Numbered from the stretch's first letter, positions 1 to 11,019 are shown. The stretch is DNA of 64,000 nucleotides from Perognathus longimembris pacificus (GCF_023159225.1 NC_063167.1:69627798-69691797); one strand, 5' to 3'. Notes: generated by a model from the letters alone, not told the origin. Made by a program: numbers and translations.

Positions 1-267
1 CAGTGTAGTCACACAGAGCATAACGGTTTATCTGGAACGAATGGAGAAAGAACATGGACTGTTGGCTAAGGCCTCAATTTTTCCTCTGATGATTCACCAA
101 TGGAGGAGATTGGTACATGGACAATGGAGAGATGGATAATTCTGGAATGCATAGCAAGGTGGCTTTGGAAGAGCAGAGCCTCTGTCCCCAGCCAGCAGGA
201 GGGTTGTTGTTCCCAGGCAGCTGTGTCACACAAGAAGGTCTTTGATTGAGATGTAAAATCTATGGAA

Positions 268-500
268 CGCCAGGGGCCACAGGGCAGGCCTGTCATCCTA
301 GCATGCTAGGAGGCTGAGATTGAGGATCATGGTTCAAAGCCAGCCAGGGCAGGAAAGTTCATGAGACTCTTATCTCCCATTAACCAGAAAATAGTCAGAA
401 GTAGAGCTATGGCTCATGTGGAGAGCATCAGCTTTGAGCAAAAAAGCCAAGCAAGAGTGCAAGATCCTGAGCTCAAGCACCATACTGATACACACACATA
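268..500 (+). repeat. B1-like/Geo-type dimeric SINE
   Basis: The left half is B1/7SL-like (TGTAATCCTAGC...GAGGCTGAG...AAAGCCAGCC pattern); the right half is the tRNA-like unit with GTGGCTCAAGTGG and GAGTTCAAGC. This two-part layout defines the commonest SINE of the window. It ends in a CA-rich tail. Confidence 0.75.
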
Positions 501-513
501 AAAATCTACAGCA

Positions 514-720
514 GGGCTGGGGATATGGTCTAGTGGCAAGAGCGCTTGCCTCATATACTTGAAGCCCTGGGTTCGATTCCCCAGCACCACATATACAGAA
601 AATGGCCAGAAGTGGCGCTGTGGCTCAAGTGGCAGAGTGCTAGCCTTGAGCAAAAAGAAGCCAGGGACAGTGCTCAGGCCCTGAATCCAAGGCCCAGGAC
701 TGGCAAAAAAAAAAAAAAAA
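514..720 (+). repeat. IDL-Geo SINE with 13-bp target-site duplication
   Basis: The left half is tRNA-Ala/ID-like with A box TGGTCTAGTGGCAAG and B box GGTTCGATTCC; the right half has GTGGCTCAAGTGGCAG; an A-tail follows. AAAATCTACAGCA at 501-513 recurs at 721-733, a perfect target-site duplication marking a young insertion. Confidence 0.9.
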
Positions 721-1258
721 AAAATCTACAGCAGATGATCTCTTTGCAATAAAGTACCTTGGATTAGGACACTGGTCAGCCAGGCTGTGTGTGTGATGAG
801 GACATAGCATGTGGGGGGAAAGGGATGGGCGCACAGCTGAGCAAGGGTGCTTGATGTGGCTTAATGAATTTTTATTCATGAGAGATCCCAGCAGGGAAAA
901 ACACCCTTTCAGTTAATTTGTTTCCCTCAACCTTATTTTAAACCCCTAACAGGCAAGCCAGTCTGATGCCCTCTGTTCTTATTAATAAAAAGAGAGATGA
1001 TCACAGCACTTGAAACTCACCTAAGAAAGGTACAAGACAAATACAGAGCTCTTTACATATATATAGGTCATTTCTCTTCCTGGCACTGGAGAACATTTCT
1101 TTATGGAGGATGCAGATGGGAGGGAGATTCAACTTTCAAGAGCAAAGCTCTCAGCATCCAGAACTGAGCTGTGAGGATGGTTGTGAGGATGGAGGCTCAG
1201 CACAATGTGCCACATGAACACAGGAATGTTATTTCATATCAGCTTGCTGAGTTTTTAG

Positions 1259-1261
<3 letters not shown>

Positions 1262-1301
<40 letters not shown>

Positions 1302-1530
1302 TGTGTGTGTGTACTGGGGCTTGAACTCAGGGCCTTGCACTCTCACTTGGCTTTTTTTTGCCCCTGGCTGGCACTCTACCACTTGAGCCATAGCTCCACT
1401 TGCAGCTTTTTGCTGGTCAATGGGAGCTAAGTCTCAGGAACTTCCTGCCCAGGCTGGCTTTGAATTGTGGTCCTCACATCTCAGCCTCCTGCATAGCTAG
1501 AATTAGAGTTGTGAGCCACCAGCACACACC
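1262..1530 (-). repeat. B1-like/Geo-type SINE with (TG)n tail
   Basis: Reverse-oriented copy preceded on the plus strand by a (TG)n tract at 1262-1313, which is the decayed tail of the element. Confidence 0.7.
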
Positions 1531-2505
1531 TAGATGTATAAATGTATTTTTACAAAAGCATCAGTGAAGACTCCACATCAGTACATACAGCTGAAATCCT
1601 CAGTCGCCAAGACGAATGTCCATTTTCAGCTTCTTTATACAGAGAAATGATCAGCCGAGCAGGGAGTGGGAGGGAAGTAGGGGAGGGGAGGGGGGGAGAG
1701 GGCAGTCTTGTGCGCACTCAATTGCTCACTGTCTCGCTCACTCAAGTGCCAGGTCAAGAAAAAAAGTAAAGCCAAAGGATATGAATCAATTAAATCTCTT
1801 TCTATTTTCCATAGACTGTTAATGCTACTGCCCCACCAAATATTCACTTTCAAGGGCTTGATTCTATTTTATCTTTCTTTCTCTTTGTCTGGACTAGTGA
1901 GTCCAGAGTTCTCAAAGAAACAGATTTGGAATCAATTACTTGGCTTAATTAGATTGCATTTATCAAGATCCTGGAACCCCATCCTGGCACTTCTATAGTA
2001 CACCGCACTGCCTTCCTTCTGCCACTCTGCCACCCACGTCCTTTGCCAAGGCCAGGCAGGGCAACAAGGGTATGTGATTGCATGCTCGAGGAAGGCAGGC
2101 TGGACCTTGTCCTTGAGGGTCAGCATTTCGGAGAATGCAGAGGCAGGAGGGACCTACCCCTCAACAATCCAGAATCAAGGCCCTGGGCAGGCAGTGCACT
2201 ATTTGGGGCTCTCACAGCCCCCTGTGCCCACTGTGAAGCCACCCTAAATCGATGTTCTTCAGTGTATCCACAGGATTGAAGAAGGCTCATTGCAGCTGGC
2301 CCAGGGCTGCAGGTTGGGCTTGTGGGAGCCCACAGCTCTTCCCAGTGGCCTCACCTGCAGCTGGGGTGCGGTGGGGTGGGACTCACGCCAGTGAGATGGG
2401 TGTGGCACCCGGGCATGAGAAGGGGCCCTGTGGGTCCTTGGCTGGGCAGACATTTTCTGCCTCATCTTTTAAAGGTGCCACATTTCCACCAAAAGCTTTC
2501 TTTTT

Positions 2506-2968
2506 GCCAGGTGCCAGTGGCTTGCACCTTAATCCTAGCTACTCAGGAGGCTGAGATCTGAGGATCGCAGTTCCAAGCCAGACCAGATAGGAAAGTCCAC
2601 GAAACTCTTATCTCTACTGCAACTACCAAAAAAAGAGAAGTGATGCTGTGGCTCAAGTGGTAGAGCACCAGGCTTGAGCAAAAGGAAGCTCAGAGATAGC
2701 ACCCAAACCTTGTATTAAAACCCACAGACCCGGGGCTGGGGATATGGCCTAGTGGCAAGAGTGCCTGCCTCATATATATGAGGCCCTGGGTTCGATTCCC
2801 CAGCACCACATATACAGAAAATGGCCAGAAGTGGCACTGTGGCTCAAGTGGCAGAGTGCTGGCCTTGAGCAAAAAGAAGCCAGGGACAGTGCTCAGGCCC
2901 AGAGTCCAAGCTCAGGACTGGCCAAAAAAAACCAAACAAAAACCCACAGACCCAGCACCAAAAAAAAG
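2506..2968 (+). repeat. B1-like/Geo SINE interrupted by an IDL-Geo SINE
   Basis: The host B1-like element runs 2506-2731 and resumes at about 2953 (CAGCACCAAAA) after a younger IDL-Geo copy at 2732-2937. The duplicated target AAAACCCACAGACCC flanks the insert. Confidence 0.75.
2732..2937 (+). repeat. IDL-Geo SINE (nested)
   Basis: Full dimer with the A and B boxes of the tRNA-like half. It is inserted in the right half of an older SINE and flanked by a 15-bp direct repeat ending ACAGACCC. Confidence 0.85.
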
Positions 2969-3038
2969 GGGGGGGGGGAAGAAAGAAAAGAAAAGAAAGA
3001 CAGAAGTGGTTTTTTTTGGTGAGGTGTTTTTTTTGTGC

Positions 3039-3268
3039 GGTTTTTTTTTTGTTTTTTGTTTTGTTTTGTTTTTTGTCAGTGTTGGGGCTTGAACTCAGGG
3101 TCTGAGCACTGTCCCTGGCTTGGCTTCATTTTACTGAAGGCTAGCACTCTGCCACTTGAGTCACAGTGCCACTTCTGGCTTTTTCTGCTTATGTAGTGCT
3201 GAGGAATTGAACCCAAGGCTTCATGTATGCAAGGCAAGTACTCTACCACTAGGCCATATTCCTAGCCC
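3039..3268 (-). repeat. IDL-Geo-like SINE, older copy
   Basis: Reverse-oriented T-rich tail, then the Geo and ID-like halves with several substitutions (TGCTGAGGAATTGAACCC). Confidence 0.7.
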
Positions 3269-3363
3269 GGTGTTTTCTTTATCTCACCTGTACTCTCACT
3301 CATTTCTATCCCACCTACTAGGAGAAACCATTTACTGAATAACTGATTATGCACTGTATTAAG

Positions 3364-3433
3364 CTGGTTGCTGAACCCAGGGCTTTATGCATGCTAGGCA
3401 AGCACTCTACTGCTAAGCCACATTCCCAGCCCA
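3364..3433 (-). repeat. ID-like monomer fragment
   Basis: Only the tRNA-like unit is present (GCTGAACCCAGGGC...CTAAGCCACATTCCCAGCCC). No right half is attached. Confidence 0.6.
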
Positions 3434-3655
3434 AATCTTTCTTTTTGTATTAGATTTTCTGCACTTTACACAGTTCTGTAGAGCATCTAGCTTTTCATGT
3501 AGATGGGGCTGTGATATTGAAGCTGAGGTTCAGTCTGTTCTGACCACCTATTCCTCAATCACTTTGAGAAAAGCAGGCCAGGAGATCACCAAGGAAATAG
3601 GTCATATGATCTAAATTTGTCAGATGCAAGCTTTGACAGCAGTCAAGGGGACATT

Positions 3656-3944
3656 TTCTTTTTCTTTCTTTCTTCGTGTGTGTGTGTGTGTGTGTGTCTG
3701 TGCGTGTGCACGCGCATGTTCATGTGTGCCAATACTGGGGCTTGAATTCAGGGTCTGAGTGCTGTCCCTTAGCCTTTTTGCTCAAGTCTGGCACTCTATA
3801 ATTTGAACTCCACTTCTGGCTTTTTGCTAAATAATTGAAGATGAACATCTCACAAACTTTCCTGTCCTAGCTTTGACCTGCGATCTTCATATCTCAGCCT
3901 CCTGAATAGCTAGGATCACAGGAGTGAGCCCCCAGTGCCTGGCT
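3656..3944 (-). repeat. B1-like/Geo SINE with (TG)n
   Basis: Reverse copy beginning with a TTTC/TG tract at 3656-3700 and ending at the B1-like half (CTCAGCCTCCTGAATAGCTAGGATCAC). Confidence 0.65.
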
Positions 3945-4346
3945 AAAGGGATGTTTTCTTTAGAGATGAGTGAGAAGCCGTGGGCTCCAGAGGAAGGGCC
4001 AAAAATGGAGATGCAGCCCACTGACCTCTGTCAGCCCAGCCCGGGGCTCTGCTAGATGACTCTCATGAGAGGCGGTGAAACCTCTAGTAAGAGATCTGCT
4101 CTCTGGCCATCCACCTGCCATCCATCCACAGAGGAAATGCCACACTTGGCCTGCCTGGGGCCTTGGGGACTCAGTGCTCTGACAATGGGCACGGAGTCCT
4201 AGCCAGGTTCTGATCTCACTATCCTCTGGGGTTCCTCCTAATAGACTAACATAACTCAGAAGCTCCAAAGAGGCTTTTCAGGCTTGGCACAGTGGCTGCT
4301 GGGAAGGCTTTTTCAAAGTTTTCATTTTCCATTAAGAACTCAGAGT

Positions 4347-4566
4347 TGGCTAGGCACAGTTGGCTCACACCTATAATCCCAGCTACTCAGGAGGCTGAGA
4401 TCTGAGGATCAGGCAGGAAAGTCTGTGAGACTCTTCTCTTCAATTAATCAACAAAAAGCTGGAAGTGGAGGTGTGGCTCAAGTGGTAGAGCACTAGCCAT
4501 GAGTGATAAAGCTCAGGGACAGCGCCTAGGTCCTGAGTTCAAGCTCCAGTACCAATACAGACAGGC
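4347..4566 (+). repeat. B1-like/Geo SINE
   Basis: Near-complete dimer with CACCTATAATCCCAGCTACT and a right half ending CTCCAGTACCAATACAGA. It lies about 270 bp beyond the exon 6 donor. Confidence 0.7.
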
Positions 4567-4838
4567 AGAATACAAGAAAACCTCCAGCATTGCTTTTGAA
4601 ACATCCAACATCAAGGGCTCTGTCAGGCAGCCTCTATCTCAGTGCCCATTACACCCGAGAAGCATGTGGCCCCTGCACCCTCACCGGTGACTTGGCGGGG
4701 GTGGGGGTTCGCTCCACAGGTGACTGGCCCTTCTCAGCTCTGGCTGTCTGCAGCTGGGGGGCTCTCCACAGGTGACTGGCCTTTCTCAGCCCCAGCCTCC
4801 AGGCAGTAAATGTGCCGGGGCACGGCAGCCTCACCCAC

Positions 4839-4989
4839 CTCTTTGAAGGATTTCTTTACCTCCACCAAGGAGTGCCAGTGTGCGATGGGCTTGCGAGGGT
4901 AGGCCAGCATCTCGTTCCAGTGGTCCCTGCCCAGGCCTTCGGCACTGGTCCCCACTCGGCATACTCCGATGATCTCATTGTGGCCCACT
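4839..4989 (-). CDS. SYT6: SYT6 coding exon 6 (end of C2B)
   Basis: It encodes the last base of Arg456 and residues 457-506, from [10 protein letters not shown] to the end [10 protein letters not shown]. The acceptor is CTTCCTCAG|AGTGGG. The HWHSL motif and C-terminal helix residues typical of C2B are present. The exon ends in phase 0 at AAAGAG|GTGGGT, a good donor placed exactly where known SYT6 proteins continue with Gly-Asn-Pro-Arg-Leu and stop. If that intron were retained, translation would add unrelated residues and stop at 4736-4734; I regard this as non-functional read-through. Confidence 0.94.
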
Positions 4990-5387
4990 CTGAGGAAGAG
5001 ACAGAGAACCCCCCCCCCATTGGCCACCCAACTGGCTCTCTGGAAGGGAGAATGGAGAGCTCTAAAGGGCAACACTGGGCCAGGCCCTGAGCAGCCAGAG
5101 TCTATGAGGCTTTGCTCAGCCTCTGTCATACACAGGGAAATAAGCAGGGGCTACAGACGTGCCTGGAACCTCAGGAAACAGTGGCAGGTAGCCCGATGGG
5201 GCAGAGGCCTCTTAGGACTTCACAACCAGAGACAGCAGCACTGGGAGAGAATCAGCTATGTTGAGCACTTCTTCTCCTTCAGCAATGAGGCTGAGATTTA
5301 TTCACTCCCACAGGAGCATCCATCATCACTCAAGTATGCTAGTCCAATATCAATCAGGCCTGAACTTGTGTTCAAAACCCAGGATGG

Positions 5388-5881
5388 GAATGGGGCACTG
5401 GTGGTGCACCTGTAATCCTAGCTACTTGGGAGGCTGAGATCTGAGGACCCAGGTGCTAAGTCAGCCCGCGAAGATGAATTGAGGAACTATTATACCTAAT
5501 TAACGAGCAAAAAGCCAGAAGTGGCCAGATGCCAGTGGCTCACACCTGTAACCTAGCTACTCAGGAGGCTGAGATCTGAGGATCACAATTTGAAGCCAGC
5601 CCAAGCAGGAAACTCCATGAGACTCTTGTCTCCAATAAACTACTTTAAAAAGCTGGAAGTGGCTCTATGGATCAAGTGGTAGAGTGTTTGCCTTGAGCAA
5701 AAGAAGCTCAGGGACAGCTCCCAGGCCCAGAGTTCAAGCTCCAGGACTGGAGAAAAAAAAAAGCCAGAAATGGAGCTGTGGTTCAAGTGGTAGAGTGACA
5801 GCCTGGAGCAGAAAAAGCCAAGCAAGAGAGCAAGGCCTTGAGTTCAAGCCCTAGTACTGACCCCTCAAAAAGAAAGAAAAA
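5388..5881 (+). repeat. B1-like/Geo SINE inserted in another B1-like/Geo SINE
   Basis: The outer copy runs 5388-5524 and resumes near 5762 with its right half. An inner full copy occupies about 5525-5758. The junction sequence AAAAAGCCAGAAGTGG before the inner copy recurs after it with one change, consistent with a target-site duplication. Intron 5. Confidence 0.65.
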
Positions 5882-6254
5882 TCTGGGATCGAGGCCCTCG
5901 TGCAGATTTCTATCTCCTTCAGTCAAGGAACAGCTGGAGAGAAGGACTCACAAGGGCACAGGCGCTGGACAGTGTTTCTGAGGTGGCCTTGATGGGGAGT
6001 AGAATCAGAAAGTAAGAAGAAATGCACTCCAGAAAAGGAATCAGCTGGGAGGATGCGCTGGGCCCTGTTGTGGAAGGTCTTTAGAGTCCAGGGGAAAGAT
6101 ATGGACAACAACAGGAGCTTCAGAAGGGTAGATCCAGAGAAAGTGTTCAGGAAAATGTGTTTTTTGTCTATTGGCTGAGTTGGGGCAGAATCCGCCAGAG
6201 TCTATACAGCTGCTGAAGCGGAGAGGATATAGTCATATTGTCACTGTCGTTGGG

Positions 6255-6457
6255 TCTCATGCTCTCACTTGGCTTTTATGCCTAAGGCTGGACTTCTACC
6301 ACTTGAACCACAGCTTTTTGAACCTCAGCTTTTTGTTGGTTAATGAGAGATAAGTGTCTCACAGACTTTCCTGTTCAGGCTGGCTTTGAATGGTCATTCT
6401 CAGATCTTAGCCTCCTGAGTAGCTGGGATTTCAGGTGTGAGCCACAGGTGCCCAGCT
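6255..6457 (-). repeat. B1-like/Geo SINE
   Basis: Reverse copy ending in the 7SL-like half (CTTAGCCTCCTGAGTAGCTGGGA). It sits 250 bp downstream of exon 5 in transcript order. Confidence 0.65.
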
Positions 6458-6708
6458 CGCTAGAGAGGCATTTTAAAGGACAGGTGATGGGACATGGTAC
6501 CACCTGGAAGAACAGGGAAGTGATGGGTGGAAACAGACTGCTGGGAGGGAAGCTGGAGTCCTTTGCTAGGGGAGCCTGTGTTCTCCCTCAAGTTCCTGTA
6601 TCCTTGGGTGGGCCAAGCCTGCATCCTGAACCCTAGGTCCTAGGCCAAGAAGCTTGTGCTGCCCCCCTCCCCCAAGAGGCAGGACCTGTGTCCCTGGACT
6701 GTACCTAC

Positions 6709-6880
6709 CTGTCATAGTCCATGACCGAGATGAGCAGGCTGACTTGATCCATACTTTCTGGAGGAATGTCGAAGATGACCGCCTCATTGTAGACCGGGTT
6801 GAGAGTGTTCTTCTTAATGGTGGTTTTCTTCTTCTTCAGCCTCCGGCCGTCACACAACAAAGACACCTTGACATAGGGAT
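6709..6880 (-). CDS. SYT6: SYT6 coding exon 5 (central C2B)
   Basis: It encodes the end of Asp399, residues 400-455 and two bases of Arg456. The acceptor is ATCGCACAG|ATCCC and the donor is GACAG|GTAGGT. It carries the C2B polybasic strand ([12 protein letters not shown]), which in synaptotagmins binds phosphoinositides and SNARE complexes, and the third-loop acids D453 and D455 in VMDYDR. Confidence 0.97.
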
Positions 6881-7130
6881 CTGTGCGATGGGGACAGTGC
6901 AGAGGAAAGAGGGTGTGGGGGTGAAGTACCGAAGCCACCTGAAGTTACCTGTGAGGCACCCCTGTCCCTAAGGGGGCTCCAGCATCTTTAGAATTCTTCC
7001 CTGAGGTAAACATAGAGAAGCTAGCCCCAATCAGACAAGCACTGCCTAAACCTCAGTCCCGTAGCACCTGGCTGGCTCAGAAGGAATGGAAACTAATGAC
7101 ACCATTCCCTTTTTGGCTTCTCCTTTTTAA

Positions 7131-7275
7131 TCCTCCTCCTCCTCCTCCTCCTCCTCCTCCTCCTCCTCCTCCTCCTCCTCCTCCTCCTCCTCCTCTTCCT
7201 CCTCTTCCTCCTCTTCCTCCTCCTCCTCCTTCACCTCCACCTCCTCTTTCTCCTCTTTTTCCTTCCCCTTTTTCT
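7131..7275. repeat. (CCT)n microsatellite
   Basis: About 60 bp of uninterrupted CCT triplets followed by degenerate CCTCTT and CCTTTT units. A pure polypyrimidine strand of this length can form triplex DNA. Intron 4 of SYT6. Confidence 0.95.
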
Positions 7276-7455
7276 TCTTCTTGCCTGGGTCCTGTCCCTC
7301 AGCTCAAGGTGGGTGCTCTACCACTTGAACCACACCTCCACTTCTGTCTTTTGCTGGTAAGATGGAGATAAGAATCTCACGCATGTTGCTCCCTGGGCTT
7401 GATTTCACATGGTGGTCCTCAGCTCTCAGCCTCCAGAGTAGCTAGGATGACAGGT
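7276..7455 (-). repeat. B1-like/Geo SINE remnant
   Basis: Reverse copy whose tail expanded into the adjacent (CCT)n tract. Both halves are recognisable but shortened. Confidence 0.55.
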
Positions 7456-8394
7456 GATCCAGGATTTCTGTCATCCGTTAGGAGACAGTTTTCCCTGGAG
7501 GTTTTCACAGCCTTGCTAAGCATAGGATCAAGGAGGGGAAAAGCGGCCTCCATGATGCTCAAGAAGCAACCATGAGTCACATCCTCCAGCTGACGTCATG
7601 ATTTGGGTCCCAGTATCTCAATGCTCTCATTTGCATTTGTCAGCAAGAAGCCATTTCCAGGCCACTTCTGAGCAGTGGAGTGGAGGAACTGTGGTCAGAA
7701 GAGTGAGCTAGGCCACCCCGGGAGAGCAAGGCTGACCCAGGAGAGGAGGCTTCCCGCTAGAGGCTGGCTGGCTGGCAGTCCTTCCTCAGTGGAACCTTGG
7801 ACTCTCGCTGTGCTGCCAGCAGCTGTCTTGGTATTTGAAAAATCCTTGCGCGCTTGTCTCTTCGTCCTATTTTTCTGAATAGGGATTTCGTGTCGTCTTT
7901 CTACCCTGAAATTTTCCACTCACCCAGACGAAGTGACGCCTATTGTATCGCATGGCACAGGTGTTTTGGTCACCATCATAATTAGTATTTATGCTGCCCA
8001 GCTCAAGAAGTGAAAGAACGGCTGGCAGGTAATAATAGCTTTCAGTCACCAAGGGGCTGAGGCACCTTGTTCCAGCTGTGTGCACGGAGCAGTGTAAGAT
8101 AAGTCCAACACCCTCCCACCCTGCAATTGCTAGGGTATAGTTCCTGTGCACAGAGCCCCCACTAGCCTCCTGCTCCCTAGCACACATGTTCCACATAAAC
8201 TAGAGGAATCTCAGCCCTGGCCCCAAGCCCAAGCTGTGAAGCCATTCCCACAGGTAACTAGATGGGAACATGTCCACAGGTAGCTAGACAAACTCCATGC
8301 TTCGGTTTATGGAGGAACTGGGGGACCAGGGGAATTTAACCAACCTGCTCTTGGTGTCTTCCCCTTTTCCAGAGGCCTTTTGGATTTTCAGTGG
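7456..8394. other. Intron 4 sequence without repeats or genes
   Basis: Apart from the AP-1/CRE pair, nothing coding, repetitive or structural is recognisable. Confidence 0.5.
7573..7598. promoter_or_regulatory. AP-1 site next to a palindromic CRE (intron 4)
   Basis: TGAGTCAC at 7573-7580 is followed at 7591-7598 by a full palindromic TGACGTCA, the consensus for CREB/ATF. They sit in SINE-free sequence of intron 4. Function is inferred from the motifs only. Confidence 0.45.
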
Positions 8395-8610
8395 ACTTTT
8401 TGGTGTGTGCCAGTACTGGTTACCCATCCTTGAACTTTTTTGCTAAAGGCTGGGGCTCTACTGCTTTAGCCACAGCTCCACTTTTGGCTTTTTGGTGGTT
8501 AAGTGGAGCTAAGAGTCTCATAACCCTGCTCGGCTGGCTTCAAACCCTGATCCTCAGAGCTCAGCCTCCTGAGGCTGGGATGACAGGCACAGCCACTGGT
8601 GCCTGGCCCA
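8395..8610 (-). repeat. B1-like/Geo SINE
   Basis: Reverse copy beginning with a degenerate right half (GTGCCAGTACTGGTTACCC) and ending CTCAGCCTCCTGAGGCTGGGATGACAGG. Confidence 0.6.
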
Positions 8611-9215
8611 GAATGACCTCTTTGTGGCATCTATGATCATACTTAAGAGCCTCTCAGAAAACAAATAATAAATACAAAGGAACTAGGGGGCAAGTTCCAT
8701 CATTTCCATCCGCTGAGTTCAAGGAATCTCCCGAGTGGTTTGACACTGGACATGAAAATCAGAGAAGGGCCTCCTGGAGGACACAAATAAGGACCTTTCC
8801 CATGTTCTCCATCCTCACAGTCAGACTGTCCCCTGCAGCTTTGTGAGAAGTGTGTGTGCATATGTGCGTGTGTGCCTGTGTGTATGCGTGTGCACATGCG
8901 TGTATGCAGTCCTACCCTGACATCATGGCCGGCATGCGGGCCTCTGCAGTGGCTCTCCACACCTGCCTCCTGTTCAGCGGGTTTGTGGCCCGAGCCTGAG
9001 TGGATGGCAGACATTTATTGGAGCAATGCCATGCGACCCTTCTGGGAGTCCGGGCCAATCCAAAAATGGAGAAGGCTTCCCTGAGGTGTGTGTCTCCTAT
9101 GTTTCTCCCTGTTTCTCTCCTTCCTCTGCAGGAAAACTGGGAACTGAGGGTCCCCTCCCCTCTCTCCCTCCCTTGCTTTCCTTTTTCCTCCCTCCCCTCT
9201 CCTCTCTGCTCTACC

Positions 9216-9390
9216 AGTGAGTGCTTATGATGTCATGGAACAAAGCTTAGCATCTCCCTGGATTTGCTCATTTATCCCGAGTACAGTCAACGCAGGTGCT
9301 AGCGTACCTATTTCTCAGATCAAGAAACTGCTGTGGCTTGGACAGAGGATGTCTCAAAGGCTGTGTGTGAAGGTTTGATCCCGGCCTGGA
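9216..9390 (+). repeat. MIR-like ancient SINE remnant
   Basis: Degenerate match to the MIR core (CTATTTCTCAGATCAAGAAACTG resembles the MIR 'cattttacagatgaggaaactg' block). Confidence 0.35.
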
Positions 9391-9827
9391 CACTACTGGG
9401 TGGTGGTGAAACCTTTCAGAGGTGTGGACTACGGAAGGAAGTGAAGTCATGGGGTTGGGTCCGGCTACTGGGACCTCAGCCCTGGTTTTCCTCCCCTAGC
9501 TTCCTGCTCTGAAGTCAAGTTGCCTCAGGTGCTCCAGCCGCGGCCCACAGCACCAGGACCAGGTGTTGGCGGGCTAAGAACCCTGGCACAGCAAGCTGAA
9601 GTGCGCCTCTCTCTCTCAACAGTCACCGCAGGCACAGTCTGCAATGGCTGCAGAGCGCCAGTGCGGAAAGCTTGGTCTTTATGAGGGAGCAAGAGGCAGA
9701 AGTGGAACCTGGATGGAGGTAGTTTGCTGCTAGGCTGGTGTTCTCACTTCAAAAATACTGGCTATCATTGCCCTTTGTCCTGAACACTCCCAAATCCTAC
9801 TGTCTGGACTCAGGAAGGCAGCATGGA

Positions 9828-9925
9828 GGCCCACGGGGACAGGGGAGAGGCTCGTGGCACCCACAGGGACAGGGGAGAGGTTTGTGGAGGCCACGGGGGG
9901 GGGGGAGGCTCATGGCAGCCCACAG
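9828..9925. repeat. 36-bp minisatellite beside exon 4
   Basis: Nearly three tandem units of the type CCACGGGGACAGGGGAGAGGCT. The array ends about 15 bp from the exon 4 donor. Confidence 0.8.
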
Positions 9926-9939
9926 CGGTAGGAAAGTAC

Positions 9940-10060
9940 CTGAATACCCTGTGATGTCCATGGCCTTGAGGTTGCGGCATTTGATCACGGTGAGGGTGAG
10001 CCTGCCAGCTGTGGGCAGGTAGCAGAGGGAGAACATGATCTCACCCAAGTCCACGCTTTC
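9940..10060 (-). CDS. SYT6: SYT6 coding exon 4 (start of C2B)
   Basis: It encodes residues 359-398 plus the first base of Asp399, starting [20 protein letters not shown]. The acceptor is TTCCTTGCAG|GAAAGC and the donor is TTCAG|GTACTT. It contains the first C2B calcium ligand (D393 in AMDITGYS). A G-rich minisatellite begins about 15 bp beyond the donor. Confidence 0.97.
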
Positions 10061-11000
10061 CTGCAAGGAAGCAGACAGGAGGGCAGTGAGAGCCGCAGGC
10101 TAGGCCTCACCCTCTCTGGGGCCCAGGAGGAGCCTTGTGGAGCCATGGCAGCATTGTTTAAAATCCAAAGAAATGGACTGTGGGAGACATTAGGAATCAA
10201 AGGTCTCATCAGTAGAACATTTTCCCCTTCAATGTCCCTCATGCTTTGATCCGATTTGGGTCCTTTGCGTTCTGCTTTGGTCTGACTTGCCCTGTGTGCA
10301 CTCCCTGGCCCAGTCCCTTGGCCCATTCCGGTTCTCCCCTAGCCCCTCACCAAGCCACCCCTCCCAGGTCTGTGGTCACAGTGGTCCTGGGCAGGACTCA
10401 CGCTGCGGCCTGCAGGCGGCTCCTCTCCTAGCACACCTGTAGTTCCTTTCTGCTCTCAGCTTAGCCTCTGGGCTCAGGCGGTCAGGCGGTCGCAGGCCTC
10501 TGCCTCCACAGCCTCCTGCCTCTCCTGGCTCCACCTTCTCTACATGGGGAGGGGCACAACAGGATGCCAGCCATAAGCCTTCACCATCCCATGCCTGATG
10601 CCTAGCCATGGATCGATTTCGTCCCTCCTCCCTAACTGTGGTTGACTTTCAGAAACAAACTTCATGAGGGGCAGAGTCCACTGGCCAGGGGGCTCTACAG
10701 GTTTCTCAGAGGACAGGGGATCATCTTTTCCTACATTTCACCACCTTCCTTGAAAGATGGCAAACATATCCATCCTCTATACTAGATAGTATCCTGCCAG
10801 GCTACGCTCTCTCCTACCCCACAACTGAGGCAGGGGCGGAGGGTCCCCAAGATATAGAGGTGCCTGCTTTAGTGTTCCCAGAGCTAAGTTGGAGTAGGAG
10901 GTCAGGGTTTGGGGGTGCTCTGACTTCAAATGCCAGGCTCAATTCCCTCTCCCCAGAAGTTCCTGGTTCAAAATAGTCTTCTACGTGGTCTCTATATTAA
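10061..11000. other. Intron 3 sequence, no feature seen
   Basis: Mixed-composition unique sequence with no exon signal, SINE or RNA gene that I can recognise. It ends with a short (TTAA)n run at 10997-11012. Confidence 0.5.
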
Positions 11001-11019
11001 TTAATTAATTAATCCACTT

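Noticed and set aside
514..590. tRNA gene (A and B boxes present)
   Set aside because: It is the tRNA-like half of an IDL-Geo SINE with an A-tail and target-site duplication, and the same unit recurs many times in the window.
4734..4838. Open continuation of exon 6 as an alternative C-terminus
   Set aside because: It begins with a good donor (GTGGGT) at the conserved end of C2B, and the encoded residues contain a short tandem repeat with no similarity to synaptotagmins.
8679..8694. Possible CTCF motif (AACTAGGGGGCA)
   Set aside because: The CC of the essential CCA start is replaced; too weak to report.
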